From positions 3,152,056 through 3,216,055 of the forward strand of contig NC_067304.1 of the NCBI RefSeq assembly GCF_020740795.1: a stretch of DNA of 64,000 bases, written 5' to 3'. The notes beneath the pieces are model-generated. The model worked only from the letters and a program-made list of their open reading frames with translations. It ran no database searches and was not told the DNA's origin. This document shows positions 31,656 to 41,900 of the stretch, piece after piece. Made by a program: the position numbers and the translations under genes. Source of the DNA: Apus apus (taxonomy: Eukaryota; Chordata; Aves; Apodiformes; Apodidae). Position 1 is the stretch's first letter. Each line of letters begins with the position of its first letter.

Positions 31656-34600
31656 ATGGCGGGCGGGCGGTACCGGCGCTTCCTGCGGCTCTGCGAGGAG
31701 TGGCCGCTGGAGGAGACCAAGCGGCAGCGCGACCTGGGCGCGTTCCTGCGGCAGCGGGTGGCCCAGGCCTTCCGCGAGGGCGAGAACACACAGGTGAGGG
31801 CGAGAACACACAGGTGAGGGCGAGAACACACAGGTGAGGGCGAGAACACACAGGTGAGGGCGGGCCGGGCCGCGGCGGGGGCCGGGGGAGGAGGCCAAGC
31901 GGGGCCCGGGGCCCGTGTCGCCGCGTTCTGGGCACGGTTCGGTGCCGGCAGGGACGGGGTTTGGTGCCCCGGGGCCCTCCCTTCGCGGTTACCGCTCAGG
32001 TTGCGAGCGCCGTGAAACCCTCGCGGGTCTCGGGAGCCCCCTCGGGAGCCGCGGGGCTGCTCGGGGCCCGGGGCAGCCGCGCCCCTTATTCCTGGCGTGG
32101 GACGAGCCGCGCTGCCCGCCGGCTTCTTGCAGCCTGTGCTTTGCGAGCCCCGCGCCGGGGGCGGCGGGATGCGGGGCCTCCTGAGCTCGGCAGCGCCCTG
32201 CGGGGATCCGGGGAAGGCGGCTGCGCTGCTTCCCGCGCCGCTTCCGCGCCGTTTCCGCGCTGTTTCCGCGCTGCTTCCCGCGCTGTTTCCGCGCTGTTTC
32301 CGCGCTGTTTCCGCGCTGTTTCCGCGCCGCTTCCGCGCCGTTTCCGCGCTGTTTCCGCGCTGTTTCCGCGCTGCTTCCCGCGCTGTTTCCGCGCTGTTTC
32401 CGCGCTGTTTCCGCGCTGTTTCCGCGCTGTTTCCGCGCCGTTTCCGCGCTGCTGGGACGGCAGGGCCGTGTCTGGAGGCCGCAGTGAAACACAGTGTTCC
32501 TGGCTCCGTTAGGACGCGGTGGCTCCAGCGCCGGGTTCCCGCGGCAGCTGTAATTGCGTTGGGAGTTTAGGCTTTGGTGCTGAAATAAGTGAGAGGAGCT
32601 GATGCCTGATTTGGGCTTCAGACCTTTACAGGCTTGGAGGTGGTGATGTGGAACGCAAAGGTGCCCTCTCTTAGCATAAAAACGTGGTTCCAGACACGTG
32701 TTTTCTACTTCGAGAGGCCATTGTAGGCACCTCGTTCAATCCTGCTCACCAGAACACTCTGCAGACATTTCTGGGAGTGCTTGTTGCTTTTTCATGTGCC
32801 CAGGACAGCTGAGTGTGCTGCACCAATTGGCTGCAGGATCCCAAAGCTGCCACTCATCTTGAAAATCTAACTTGATGCCTGCAGCACTGATGTCAATTTG
32901 TATGTGTAAAGGCTTAATACAGCAAAGGGAAATGTACTGGCAGGCAGCAGGGGGAAAGTCTGAGGGAAGAGCTAGGACTGGAAAGGATCCTTTACCAGTC
33001 TAATGTCTGTTTTATTCACGTGGAATAAGATTTGCTGATTTAATGGGGTGTGTGTGAATAGTGTTTCTGCAGCCCGTTTAATGGCTATTCCTGCTGTCAT
33101 TACTGAAACATTAGCAGGGGCACTGGGAATGTGGCTGCAGAGTGTGTTGAGCTGCAGATCACCTGCAGTGTGGTGGTGCTTGGCAGTCTGTCTGTCCCTG
33201 TTTCCTCTCTCCTGCAGCATCCATTACCTCTGGAACATGGAGAGCCTTTCCTTGCTTTCCATAGTTACCCCCCTCATGCTGAGCCTGGCCCCATGTCACA
33301 AGGACAGATGAGCTGTGGCATTTTACCCTGCCATGTTTCTGTTGATACTGTTGTTATTCCTGAGTTCATTTTCATCATTTATGTTTGATGTCAAGGGAGA
33401 TGATTCTCCCCCTTTACTCAGCTTTGTGAGACCCCACCTGAAGAACTGTGTCCAGTTCTGGAGCCCCCAGTGTAAGAAGGACAATGAGCTCCTGGAAAGA
33501 GTCCAGAGGAGGCCACAAAGATGATGGGAGGGCTGGAGCAGCTCTGCTCTGGAGACAGGCTGGGAGAGTTGGGGTGTTCAGCCTGGAGAAGAGAAGGCTC
33601 CAGGGAGACCTTGGAGCACCTTCCAGTGCCTGAAGGGGCTCCAGAAAAGCTGGGGAGGGACTTGGGACAAGGGCAGGAGGGATGGGATGAGGGGGATGGA
33701 TGAAAAGTGGAAGAGGGAGCTTGAGGTTGGACATGAGGAGGAAATTCTTTGCTGTGAGGGTGGTGAGACCCTGGCCCAGGTTGCCCAGGGAAGCTGTGCC
33801 TGCCCCATCCCTGGCAGTGTTGAAGGGCAGGTTGGATGGGGCTTGGAGCAACCTGGGCTGGTGGGAGATGTCCCTGCCCATGCAGGGGGCTGGGACTGGA
33901 TGATCTTGAAGATCCCTTCACACCCAAACCATTCCATGGTTCTCTGATACTCCATCTCATCAAGCAGCAATGCTGAGTTCTGCTCTGGCCCTCTCTACAA
34001 TATCAGACCAGGATGTTCCATCCACACAGAAATAGAAATGCATTTACCCCTCACAAGCTGCTCACTGTCTTTCATCCTGCTTTTTCCTTATCAATTTTAA
34101 GCTATTTTCAGCCTGCACTGGGGCTTTCTAACTTCCATCCTGGTAGGTTATCCTGTTGGATGCTTATAAAACATCCATAGAACAAAAACATCCATAGAAT
34201 AAAACAGGTGGCCCAACTGGCCTTTGAGCTTGAAGTCTCTCAGAATTTCACAGCAGTGGCTGATATACATGAGAAGAAAACTGTCCAGTAGTATTTTTGT
34301 CACTGTGTATTCACAGCTGATCTGTCAGATCATTATTTAAGCAGAGTTGAAGGTCCAGGCAGGAAATCACACACCTCCTTGTTCTTTGTGGCCAAGCTGG
34401 TGAGAAGTGGAGGGGAAAGAAAACAGCATAGTGGGGGTCAGCAGCATCCTGCATGGCACTGAGAGGTCACCTGAGCTGCTCCTGGACTGTCCTTCTCACA
34501 GCTTGGCCACGAGGTGGGTTTAAAACAAGGTCTCTGTGGTACTTTGATCCCTTCCCAGATTGCTGACCCCGAGACCTGCGACAGGATGTACGAGAGCTTG

Positions 34601-35839
34601 GTCAGGATCCACACCAACTACTACAAGAACAAGGTGAGCTCTGGCATCAGCCATCCTGTCTCTGTTGGCAGGTGAGTGGCCACCTGCTGCAGTCTGCTCC
34701 CTGCTCCCAGGGGGTTCCTGGGAATGTCTGACAGATAAATAATGACCGGGGGGAGGCAGGACAACCTGGTGCCCTTGGTCACTCTGGGAAAGCTGCAGCC
34801 ATCTGGGACATGTGTGGGCAATGCAGGCAGTTCTTGGTGTGGGTGAACTGAATTCTTGACTGAAAATGAGCTCAGGCTCCTCTGCATGGGGATGTTTTTG
34901 CCCGTTTTCACTACAAGTAACTTACTTTCTCTCTCTCTTTCCCAAAACTTTTCTTGTGGGTGAAGTATCCACGCCTGAAAGACACAAGCTTCACTGGAGT
35001 GACAGTGGAAGATTGCAAGATGATCCTAGCAACAGGTACCAGCACTGGGCTTGTTTTGAGAGTCAGTCAGTGCAGGAGATAAAGTACATTGTGGTGTTCA
35101 CTGCACCAGTTCTGAAAACCTGTGACTGACAGACAGAATGGATCTGCTGTGCAGGAATATCAGCACATTTAATGAGGAGTAGGTTCAGGAATAACTGAGG
35201 ACATCTTCAGTAATGGAACAGGGTGAAAAGTCAGTTGTATTTTGCACTGGGCAGGAACAGCAGAGGGTTTGCAAGGGCTCTTTGAGATCAGGTACCAGGA
35301 TCTATGTGGGAGAAACCCACGTTTGCTACATCATTCCAAAATTTTCCAGCTTCTGTTTCACTGTGTTCAAATTCCCTTCAGTATCTCCCTTTTTGTATCA
35401 GGCTTTGAGAGAAAACAGGGTTCCATGATGCAGAAATCCTCTCAGCCAGTTCAGTGGGTAAGTGCAGTGTAGGAAGCCAGTGCAGTTGGTTCTGCTCCAG
35501 TTCCTAACTTTGATTGTCATGCTTGGAAACCGAATATTAGTTGTTAGTGATAAGGGACCCTCTGCAATCAGTGATTGGAAGGGAAAACAAACTTGCCTCA
35601 GGCCCTGAAATAGGAATTAAGATGAGAAGTCAAGAATAGGATAAGATAGGCAGGCAAAGCTTCACAGAGGCCTTTCATTCCTCTGCTTTTCTTCCTCTTT
35701 TCCTCCCTCTCTCTCTCTTTCTCTCTCTTTCCCCTCCTTTTCAGACATTATGGAGCAGATGGAAGACATGAAGAAAGGGACATGGAGAAAACTGCGAGAA
35801 AAGTTTTCTGCCAAGAAACCTGAAGAGGACTCCAAGTGA
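31656..35839 (+). CDS. UQCC2: Ubiquinol-cytochrome c reductase complex assembly factor 2
   Basis: Four coding exons: 31656-31793, 34559-34633, 34966-35035 and 35745-35839, totalling 378 bases (125 residues plus TGA). Human UQCC2 has 126. The protein is a mitochondrial matrix/nucleoid factor that works with UQCC1 to stabilise newly made cytochrome b during complex III assembly. Recognisable segments are [65 protein letters not shown] and the lysine-rich end ([16 protein letters not shown]). The ATG is the first in the CpG island, has a good context (GCGGCCATGG) and matches the family's N-terminus MA-x-x-RYRRF. Donor and acceptor dinucleotides are canonical. Exon 1 ends inside a 20-bp tandem duplication that copies its donor four times. 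Confidence 0.96.
31781..31860 (+). repeat. UQCC2: Four tandem copies of a 20-bp unit spanning the UQCC2 exon 1 splice donor
   Basis: Four identical 20-base units (31781-31800, 31801-31820, 31821-31840, 31841-31860), each CGAGAACACACAG followed by GTGAGGG. The first CAG|GTGAGG is the donor that keeps the conserved reading frame (GENTQ|IADPE). The next three are exact copies 20, 40 and 60 bases downstream. A fifth partial match (GCGGGCC) follows. Confidence 0.97.
32228..32452. repeat. GC-rich minisatellite, 11-bp unit (GCTGTTTCCGC), with about 100-bp higher-order period
   Basis: About twenty units of the form GC(T/C)G(T/C)TTCCGC stand head to tail in UQCC2 intron 1. A 12-base variant (GCTGCTTCCCGC) recurs exactly 100 bp apart (32271 and 32371), and a GCGCCGCTTCC variant recurs about 89 bp apart. 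The array therefore grew by copying blocks of several units. It is open in several frames on both strands, which gives false repetitive open frames. Confidence 0.92.
33415..33950 (+). mobile_element. CR1 LINE 3' fragment, the longest in the window (UQCC2 intron 1)
   Basis: It starts further upstream than the others, with GAGACCCCACCTGAAGAACT, GTCCAGTTCTGGAGCCCCCA and AATGAGCTCCTGGAAAGAGT. It continues through GGCTGGGAGAGTTGGGGTGT to the CCATTCCATGGTTCTCTGAT tail. At about 535 bp it reaches the end of the CR1 reverse transcriptase ORF, and is in the same direction as UQCC2. Confidence 0.95.
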
Positions 35840-35900
35840 CAGGCAAACTCCCAGGTTCTCCACTGTATATATTCCCAAAGCACTGTGTGTTGCCCTGATG

Positions 35901-35906
35901 AATAAA
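35901..35906 (+). terminator. UQCC2: UQCC2 poly(A) signal AATAAA
   Basis: AATAAA lies 62 bases after the stop, with T-rich sequence following (CATTTATTCC). This gives a very short 3' UTR. Confidence 0.85.
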
Positions 35907-35929
35907 GCCATTTATTCCTCTTAGCCCCA

Positions 35930-36919
35930 GCATTCTTCTTCTGACCTGCACCTCACTCCTTTCAGTTTTAGTGCCCCTTCTTCTTCCTGAGCCATCCAGG
36001 ACACAGCTTGAGACATCTGTGCCACTCTGGAGCAATAATGTAGTGTGGAAGGAAGAGCTTTGTGGTGTGAGACCAGACCTTTTGTTACAAGAAATGGAAC
36101 AGGCAGGGGATGCACAGAGCAAGTGGATGCAGCTGTGGTAGCTTTAAATTTCCTTGTGAAGGTACCAGGGGTGATGTGAAACAGCAGCTGTGCTGGACTC
36201 TGTGCTGGCAACTGGGAAATGGAGGGAGGGGTGACTTTAATAATCACATTTGTTTGCCTTTTGAGAAAAGCCAGGACAGAGCTGAGGGTGAGTTTGCCAT
36301 GGTGATAGAGGAGCAGTGTAAGACTTGGAGATTTGAGTCAAGTGCCACAGCAGCAGGAGGCTGGCCCAGCTCTGTGCACATCTTCCTCAGCCTGAGGACA
36401 AGGTTCCATGTGAGTTACTGCCTATCTGAGGGATAAAGATAGGTTTTAATGACATGTGGGTATATAAGGCCATAAACAAATTTCAAGTGTGATTAGTCCA
36501 GTGCTGTGGCCTGGCTTTATTGCTTTTTTAAAGCTTTAATGCTTGCATTAGTGTCTATTCTTGGGAGGCAGAGGCACAGGGCTGTAGGCCCTGCTGCTTG
36601 GCTGGGGAAGGATGAGTGGAGCAGCATCCTGCTCCTTTTTCTCTCTTTGAACAGTGTTTTCCTGGCAAGTGGTGAAAGACTTTGAAACTTTGCAGCAGGC
36701 TCTAATCCCAAGCTTCAGAAAACAAGGCTGGTGGTCAAGGTAGTTCATCATGGCAGGATTCTTCTTTGGAAGAGCCTCATGCTGTATTTCAGTGTATAGC
36801 TGAGGCTTCTGGTTTGTGGAACACCTTGAATCTTTGCATTGCTTTGTATTTCTACTTCTAACAACCTCAGCACATACCAGAGTGCACAGGGAGGGGGCTT
36901 TCTTTACCATGTTTAAGGT
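35930..36919. other. Interval between the converging UQCC2 and ITPR3 genes
   Basis: Under 1 kb separates the UQCC2 AATAAA from the likely ITPR3 poly(A) signal. No exon or repeat was seen. A further TTTATT (AATAAA on the minus strand) at 36516-36521 could extend ITPR3 transcripts. Confidence 0.6.
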
Positions 36920-36925
36920 TTTATT
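36920..36925 (-). terminator. ITPR3: Candidate ITPR3 poly(A) signal (AATAAA on the minus strand)
   Basis: TTTATT on the + strand, about 800 bases beyond the ITPR3 stop codon. It lies in AT-rich sequence next to an A-rich (ACAACAACA) microsatellite on the upstream side. Confidence 0.55.
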
Positions 36926-37725
36926 ATAACATGATTTGTGTTTAATTTAGTTAAGGCAATTTACACTTTAGTTCTTAAGTAACAACAATGACAACAACAA
37001 CAAAATAACAACAACCAAAAAACATGACACCAGAGATGAAACTAAAACACAGGACACCCCTTCACAGTGAACTCCTGTAAACCTGCACTCTCCTACTACT
37101 ACTGCCCAGATATCCTTGGTCCACAGAAGGCAAAAGACTAGTTCACACTAGTAACAAGCTTACTCATCTGGTGAGTTAAATTAACAAAATCCACCTCCTT
37201 GAGTTTAGCTCCTCTTTACTGCACCCCAGTGATGAAGAGAATGCTTTAAAATGGAGAGGGATCAGCATGGAGCAGGTACAGTAAATAAGATGGCTGGTTT
37301 GCAAAGATCCAGGGGCACTAGTGCCACTCTGGGAATAAGTTAAATATTGCAGCCCTACAACTAGTGCCACCACACCTGGGGGGGGACCTCGCCGGGATGC
37401 AGCGCATGGAGATAAAGATACACCCCTGCCCACTGGCAAAATAAGGAGTTGTTGCAATGAGGAATAAAAGTCCTGGATAATTTATCTGCCTATGAGGGTG
37501 TTAGACTAATGTGTGGGTCCAGGGATGGTGAGGAATCCTGGCCAGTCCCTGGTTCCTGACGTGCTCACAAGTGCTCTAAGGAAAATGTTGCCTGTGAAGC
37601 CCTTTGGCACAGTCCATCTTCCTCTGGCAGCAACATCCATGTGTGGAACCCAGGAAGAAGCAGCCTCCTTAGCTGATACAGGTGTGCAGCCTCTCGGTGG
37701 ATGAAGCTGAAGCTTCTTCTCCATC
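36926..37725 (-). other. ITPR3: Probable ITPR3 3' untranslated region
   Basis: Non-coding sequence between the ITPR3 stop and the minus-strand AATAAA. It includes an AAC microsatellite at about 36,980-37,018 and nothing else recognisable. Confidence 0.55.
36980..37018. repeat. (AAC)n microsatellite
   Basis: Imperfect AAC repeats on the + strand (AACAACAATGACAACAACAA and onward). Confidence 0.85.
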
Positions 37726-38922
37726 TTAGTGGTTCATGGAATTCTGGACATCCACAAAACCCATCCTTTGCCTGCGCTTCCGTTGCTCTGTCATCTAGAG
37801 TGCAAACAAGGACATGGGTGAGGGGGGAAACCAGGGCACCTCACTCTGCACCAACTGCTCCTCTGACCAGGCTGCCTTAGAAACCTGCCAGGAAACACTG
37901 AGTTGGCCTCTCTTGGATGAGGAAGTAGCAAAAAAACACATCCCAAGTGTCCCTGACCACCCCCAAAAAGAGCTGCAGGAGCCCTTTGCTTTGTGTCTGA
38001 ATTTGTACTGGCTTGGGCTGGTTCTGCCTCCTGTTCCTTGCAATCAGTGCCTGTTTTGGTGAGAACAGTGGGTTTCCTCAGAAGTTCCTATCATTAAAAG
38101 GTATTTAGTACCTGTTCCTTCAGCTCGTTCAGCTGGGAGGTGAGGTGGGACACCAGCTTCATCGTGGTGTTGAGTTTGTCTTGCAGGTTTCGGATCTCGT
38201 TCTGTTCCCCTTCCCCTTCATTGCTGACCAGTGACATGGCTCGCATCCGGGGGAACCAGTCAAGGTTCTTGTTCTGGAAAGGTGACCATGGGGAAGGGGA
38301 GTTAGAGAGAGGGTGAGGAAGAGGGAGAAGACCAGGTAGGAATTAACAGGAAGCCTGGCTGTGCTTAAGGATTGCAGAAATTCCCAAAGGCTTGTCGGTA
38401 TTTTTGCCAATTTCCCACAAACGTTCAATTTCTGGTGTTTTTCTTGCACCCTTCTGGGCTTCAGTTGAGAAGTTTTAATTTTCTAAAGTTCCTTTCCCTC
38501 CCATTTTGCCTCATAATCACCTTGAGGTCACACTCTGTACTGCCTGGTTCTGCCCTTCCTTCAACCCTTAAACACACAGTACAAAGCATCACACAGACAA
38601 GGTGGCGGCGGCTGAGATTACAAAGGTGGAATAACCAGCTGAGAAGGAACAACACTATTAAAAATTTCTTCTCAAAACTGTTTTTAATTTGCCAAGCCCT
38701 TTGCTCTCAAATATTCCCCTGGGGAGCAGTGATGGAAGTGCTGCCCTGAGAGGACATGTACCTTTATCATCTGTGCCACGTAACTCTCGGGCCCGGTGTA
38801 GTCCGTCTTGTTCTTCACTCGCACCAGGACTATGAAGTACAAGTAGTTCCACATGTTGTGCTCATATTTAATGTGCTCCTCAAAGGACACGGTCTTGTTG
38901 TCAAACTTGTCCCTTTCGAGTC
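37726..38922 (-). CDS. ITPR3: ITPR3 C-terminal linker and coiled-coil exons
   Basis: Exon 38762-38922 carries the His pair of the C2H2-type linker zinc site ([11 protein letters not shown]), while the Cys pair (CFIC) is at the end of exon 39603-39768. Exon 38112-38273 ([10 protein letters not shown] and onward) holds the amphipathic C-terminal coiled coil. Exon 37726-37794 encodes the last 22 residues, [12 protein letters not shown] then [10 protein letters not shown], and the TAA stop. Confidence 0.96.
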
Positions 38923-41900
38923 CTGGGAAAGGCAGGAGAAGGTGGAGGGAGGAGGAGAGGGGAGGAGAAGGTGCAAAGTGAGCAAGCAAACCAACGTGGA
39001 AGGGAGCAGAGCTCATTGCATCCTCTCCCAGGTGTGACTTTCAAGAAGTACTTTTAATAATTAGTTGGCATTTAGCACACAACATCCAAAACAAGGGGAA
39101 AATAACCAGCTGTGGATTGAGGAGGCTTCTATTTAAAGTGCTACTTAGCTATGCTTCCTGCTGAAGTATCTAAAAGCATAAAATGGACCCAGTGGATCTC
39201 TTAAGAAAAAAGCAGCTTGACTTTTATTGGGTTTGTCCCTTCCATTGGATGCCTTCTGGTGGCTGAAAGCATTCCAGAACCTTGCCTGGATTTTATTTCC
39301 TTAGTACTATGGTGCTTTTTTTCCTAAGTGATGGTCTCAGGAGTGACAGATGCACAGTGACAAGGACTCCACAATGGCTTGGTTTAACACCTCACTAGCA
39401 GGAACAATACAGACAGTTTCCCCTCTCAGTCTGTGTCCTTGTTTAAGCCTCACACTGCAGTGACCCATGGGTGAACAGACTGAAGTTCTGCTGTGAATCA
39501 AATGAAAACCAGAAACCAGCTGAACTTTTCTTTCTTCCCTCAGCCTTGGAAAAGAGGAAGAGCTTTAGGGAAGTTCCTACACCCCAAGGTCCCAGTGCTC
39601 ACCACATATGAAGCAGGTGGTCTTCAGTATCTCCTCCTTCTTTTGCTTCTCGCTCCTCAGATCAGCGAAGGTGTCAATAATGACCCCAAAGATGAGGTTA
39701 AGAACAATGATAATGACAATGAAGAAGAAGAGGAGGTCGTAGACAACCCGAGCAGGAAACAAGGACTCCTGTAACAGATCATCATGGAATGGTTTGGGTG
39801 GGAAGGGACCTTCAAGATCATCCAGTTCCAACCCCCTGCATGGGCAGGGACACCTCCCACCAGCCCAGGCTGCTCCAAGCCCCATCCAACCTGCCCTTCA
39901 ACACTGCCAGGGATGGGGCAGCCACAGCTTCCCTGGGCAGCCTGGGCCAGGGTCTCACCACCCTCACAGCAAAGAATTTCTTCCTAATGTCTCACCTAAA
40001 TCTCCCTCTTCCAGTTTGAATCCCTCACCCCTTGTCCTCTCCCTCCCTGCCCTTGTCCCAAGTCCCTCCCCAGCTTTCCTGGAGCCCCTTCAGGCACTAG
40101 AAGGTGCTCTAGGGTCTCTCTGGAGCCTTCTCTTCTCCAAGCTGATGAACTCTGGAGATGAAAGGGACAAATGTGCCTCTCTTGGGCACCTCTCCTCTAG
40201 CCCCTGCAAACCTGCTGCCTCGTGGCACAGACCACAGGCTGAGGGGGAACAACAGGGATGTGATAAAGAGGAGGAAAGCACCCAAGGCCAGTGTGTGGGA
40301 TAGAGCTGGAAGTGTCACAGCTCTCAGGGAGGTAGGAGGACAGGACTGAGCAGAAGGGGGTGCCCAAACTCACATCCTTGGATGGCTTCCGCAGGATGTC
40401 CCCCACGCCCCCTCCGTTCCTCAGGCCGTGGTTCAGGACAGTGACAATGCACATGAGCAGCGTGTCACAGGCACGTTCCCACTGGTCAGCCTCTGTTTCT
40501 GGAGCACCAGAGGGGGAAATAAGAGCAAAAAACTCAGAGCACAGACAGGGCAGAGGCACCAGGTCCTTGCAAAGGATCCCGAGCTGCCGTGATGCAGCAG
40601 CAAAGCTCCTGGGAGCAGCTGCTCCTTGTGCATTTCCCCACCAGCAGCTCCTCCAGCTGCCTCCTGCTGTGGAGGTGTTTGGCTGAGCCCTCCTGAAGCT
40701 CCCACTTCCTTTATGACTAAATTGAATCTGCTTCAACATGATTTTTAAATTTTTTTGTTATGCCAGGGTCAGTGCAAAATTTGCAGGCCTCTTGCTTAAA
40801 CATGTGCCAGAAAGTGGGTTGTTTTTTCTTGTCCCCCATCTTTGAGAAGTTACTGTAGAACTTTGATCTGAGCTCACTGACAAACCAGGCAGCCAAGCTA
40901 CTCTGCCACTAACAGACTTGACCTTTCTAATGAGCTCACTTACCTTCCAAGGCAGTGGGCACAGCAGAGCAGCTAATTTTGTCCCCGCTACATGACTCCA
41001 TGAAGGTCTCCATGTTCCTTTGCATCCCCAAGGGGTCATCTGCAAGTAAGAGAGCCCACAGGCTGGTCAGAGCCTCAGCTGGCCTTAGGAAAGCTCTTCC
41101 CTGCTGTCACTGGTGCTTTGAAACTGCCTCTTCTTGTAGCTTTCAAGCTTCTTGGGAAGAAAAATTGCTTTGCATTTTTCCCAGGCTTTTCCAGGTGTTG
41201 AACCTTCTGCTCAAGTCCCAGGAAGTCCCCTGCAGTGCTCAAGCTTCAGCTGTAGCTGTTTCACCCCCCTGGCCCCCAAACCCAGCTCTGGCAGCACAAG
41301 GGCCTGAAGCTGGCACAGGCAGGTGTCTTCTCTGCCAACCTCAAACTCAAGAGCTACCAGGAGCTTGTCCCAAGGGGTCCAAAACCCACGATACAGACAC
41401 GTCTGTGATTCTGCAGCAGGGAGGGAGCAGCTCCTCACACGATGGTCCAGCTGCAGAAGGGACCCACTCCCTGCTTGGCCCCTCTCCCCCCAGACACCAC
41501 AGCCACCCGGGGCAAGGGCTGAACAACCTTTGGCTTTGCTCTCTGGCAGCCGGTCCACCTCCAGGATGAAGTCATCCTTCAGGAACAGGAAGCCCACGAT
41601 GGAGAAGAGGTAGACGAGGATGAGGGCCAGCAGGGCAGTCAGCAGGATGGAGCGGCCGTTCCGCGTCACGCTCTTGATGACATTAAACAAGGTCTCCTCA
41701 CGGTAGATCAAGTCAAACAGCTAAAAAAGGAGCAAGGAGCAAAGGAATGCCATGGGGTGCTTTTCTTGATCATGCCTGGCCTACCTACACCCCCTTTTAT
41801 CCAGAGATTTGGATCGCTCAGCAGACCTTGACTAACTTTCACATAAAACACGTAAGTTTCCCAGCTCATTGTAGGGAAGTAGAGAAGGATGAAGTGATTT

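Larger units (their letters stand above)
31250..32560 (+). promoter_or_regulatory. UQCC2: CpG island covering the UQCC2 promoter and first exon
   Basis: A sharp rise in GC and CpG content begins just after the CR1 fragment. It covers the 400 bases before the ATG at 31656, exon 1 and the first 750 bases of intron 1, then stops. No TATA box is visible near the expected start, as is usual for housekeeping mitochondrial genes. The transcription start cannot be placed exactly. Part of the island downstream of 32,228 is the GC-rich minisatellite. Confidence 0.75.
31794..34558 (+). other. UQCC2 intron 1
   Basis: A 2.77 kb intron from GTGAGG to TTCCCAG. It holds the donor copies, the minisatellite and a full-length-looking CR1 tail at about 33,415. 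The rest is ordinary sequence without a recognisable feature. Confidence 0.85.

Noticed and set aside
31781-31860. Regular 20-bp repeats as a CRISPR-like array
   Set aside because: The copies are contiguous with no spacers, in a vertebrate gene; this is a simple tandem duplication.
31047-31898. Open frame of 283 codons on the minus strand with repeated [14 protein letters not shown]
   Set aside because: It is antisense to UQCC2 exon 1 and its repeats come from the 20-bp donor duplication; the rest is CpG-island sequence.
31961-32570. Repetitive open frames ([11 protein letters not shown] and [11 protein letters not shown] types) on both strands
   Set aside because: They are translations of the 11-bp minisatellite, which is stop-free in several frames.
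33415-33950. Recurring frames such as [20 protein letters not shown] at many places in the window
   Set aside because: They are antisense or sense translations of CR1 3' tails and recur at each copy. They are not part of the CR1 proteins or of host genes.
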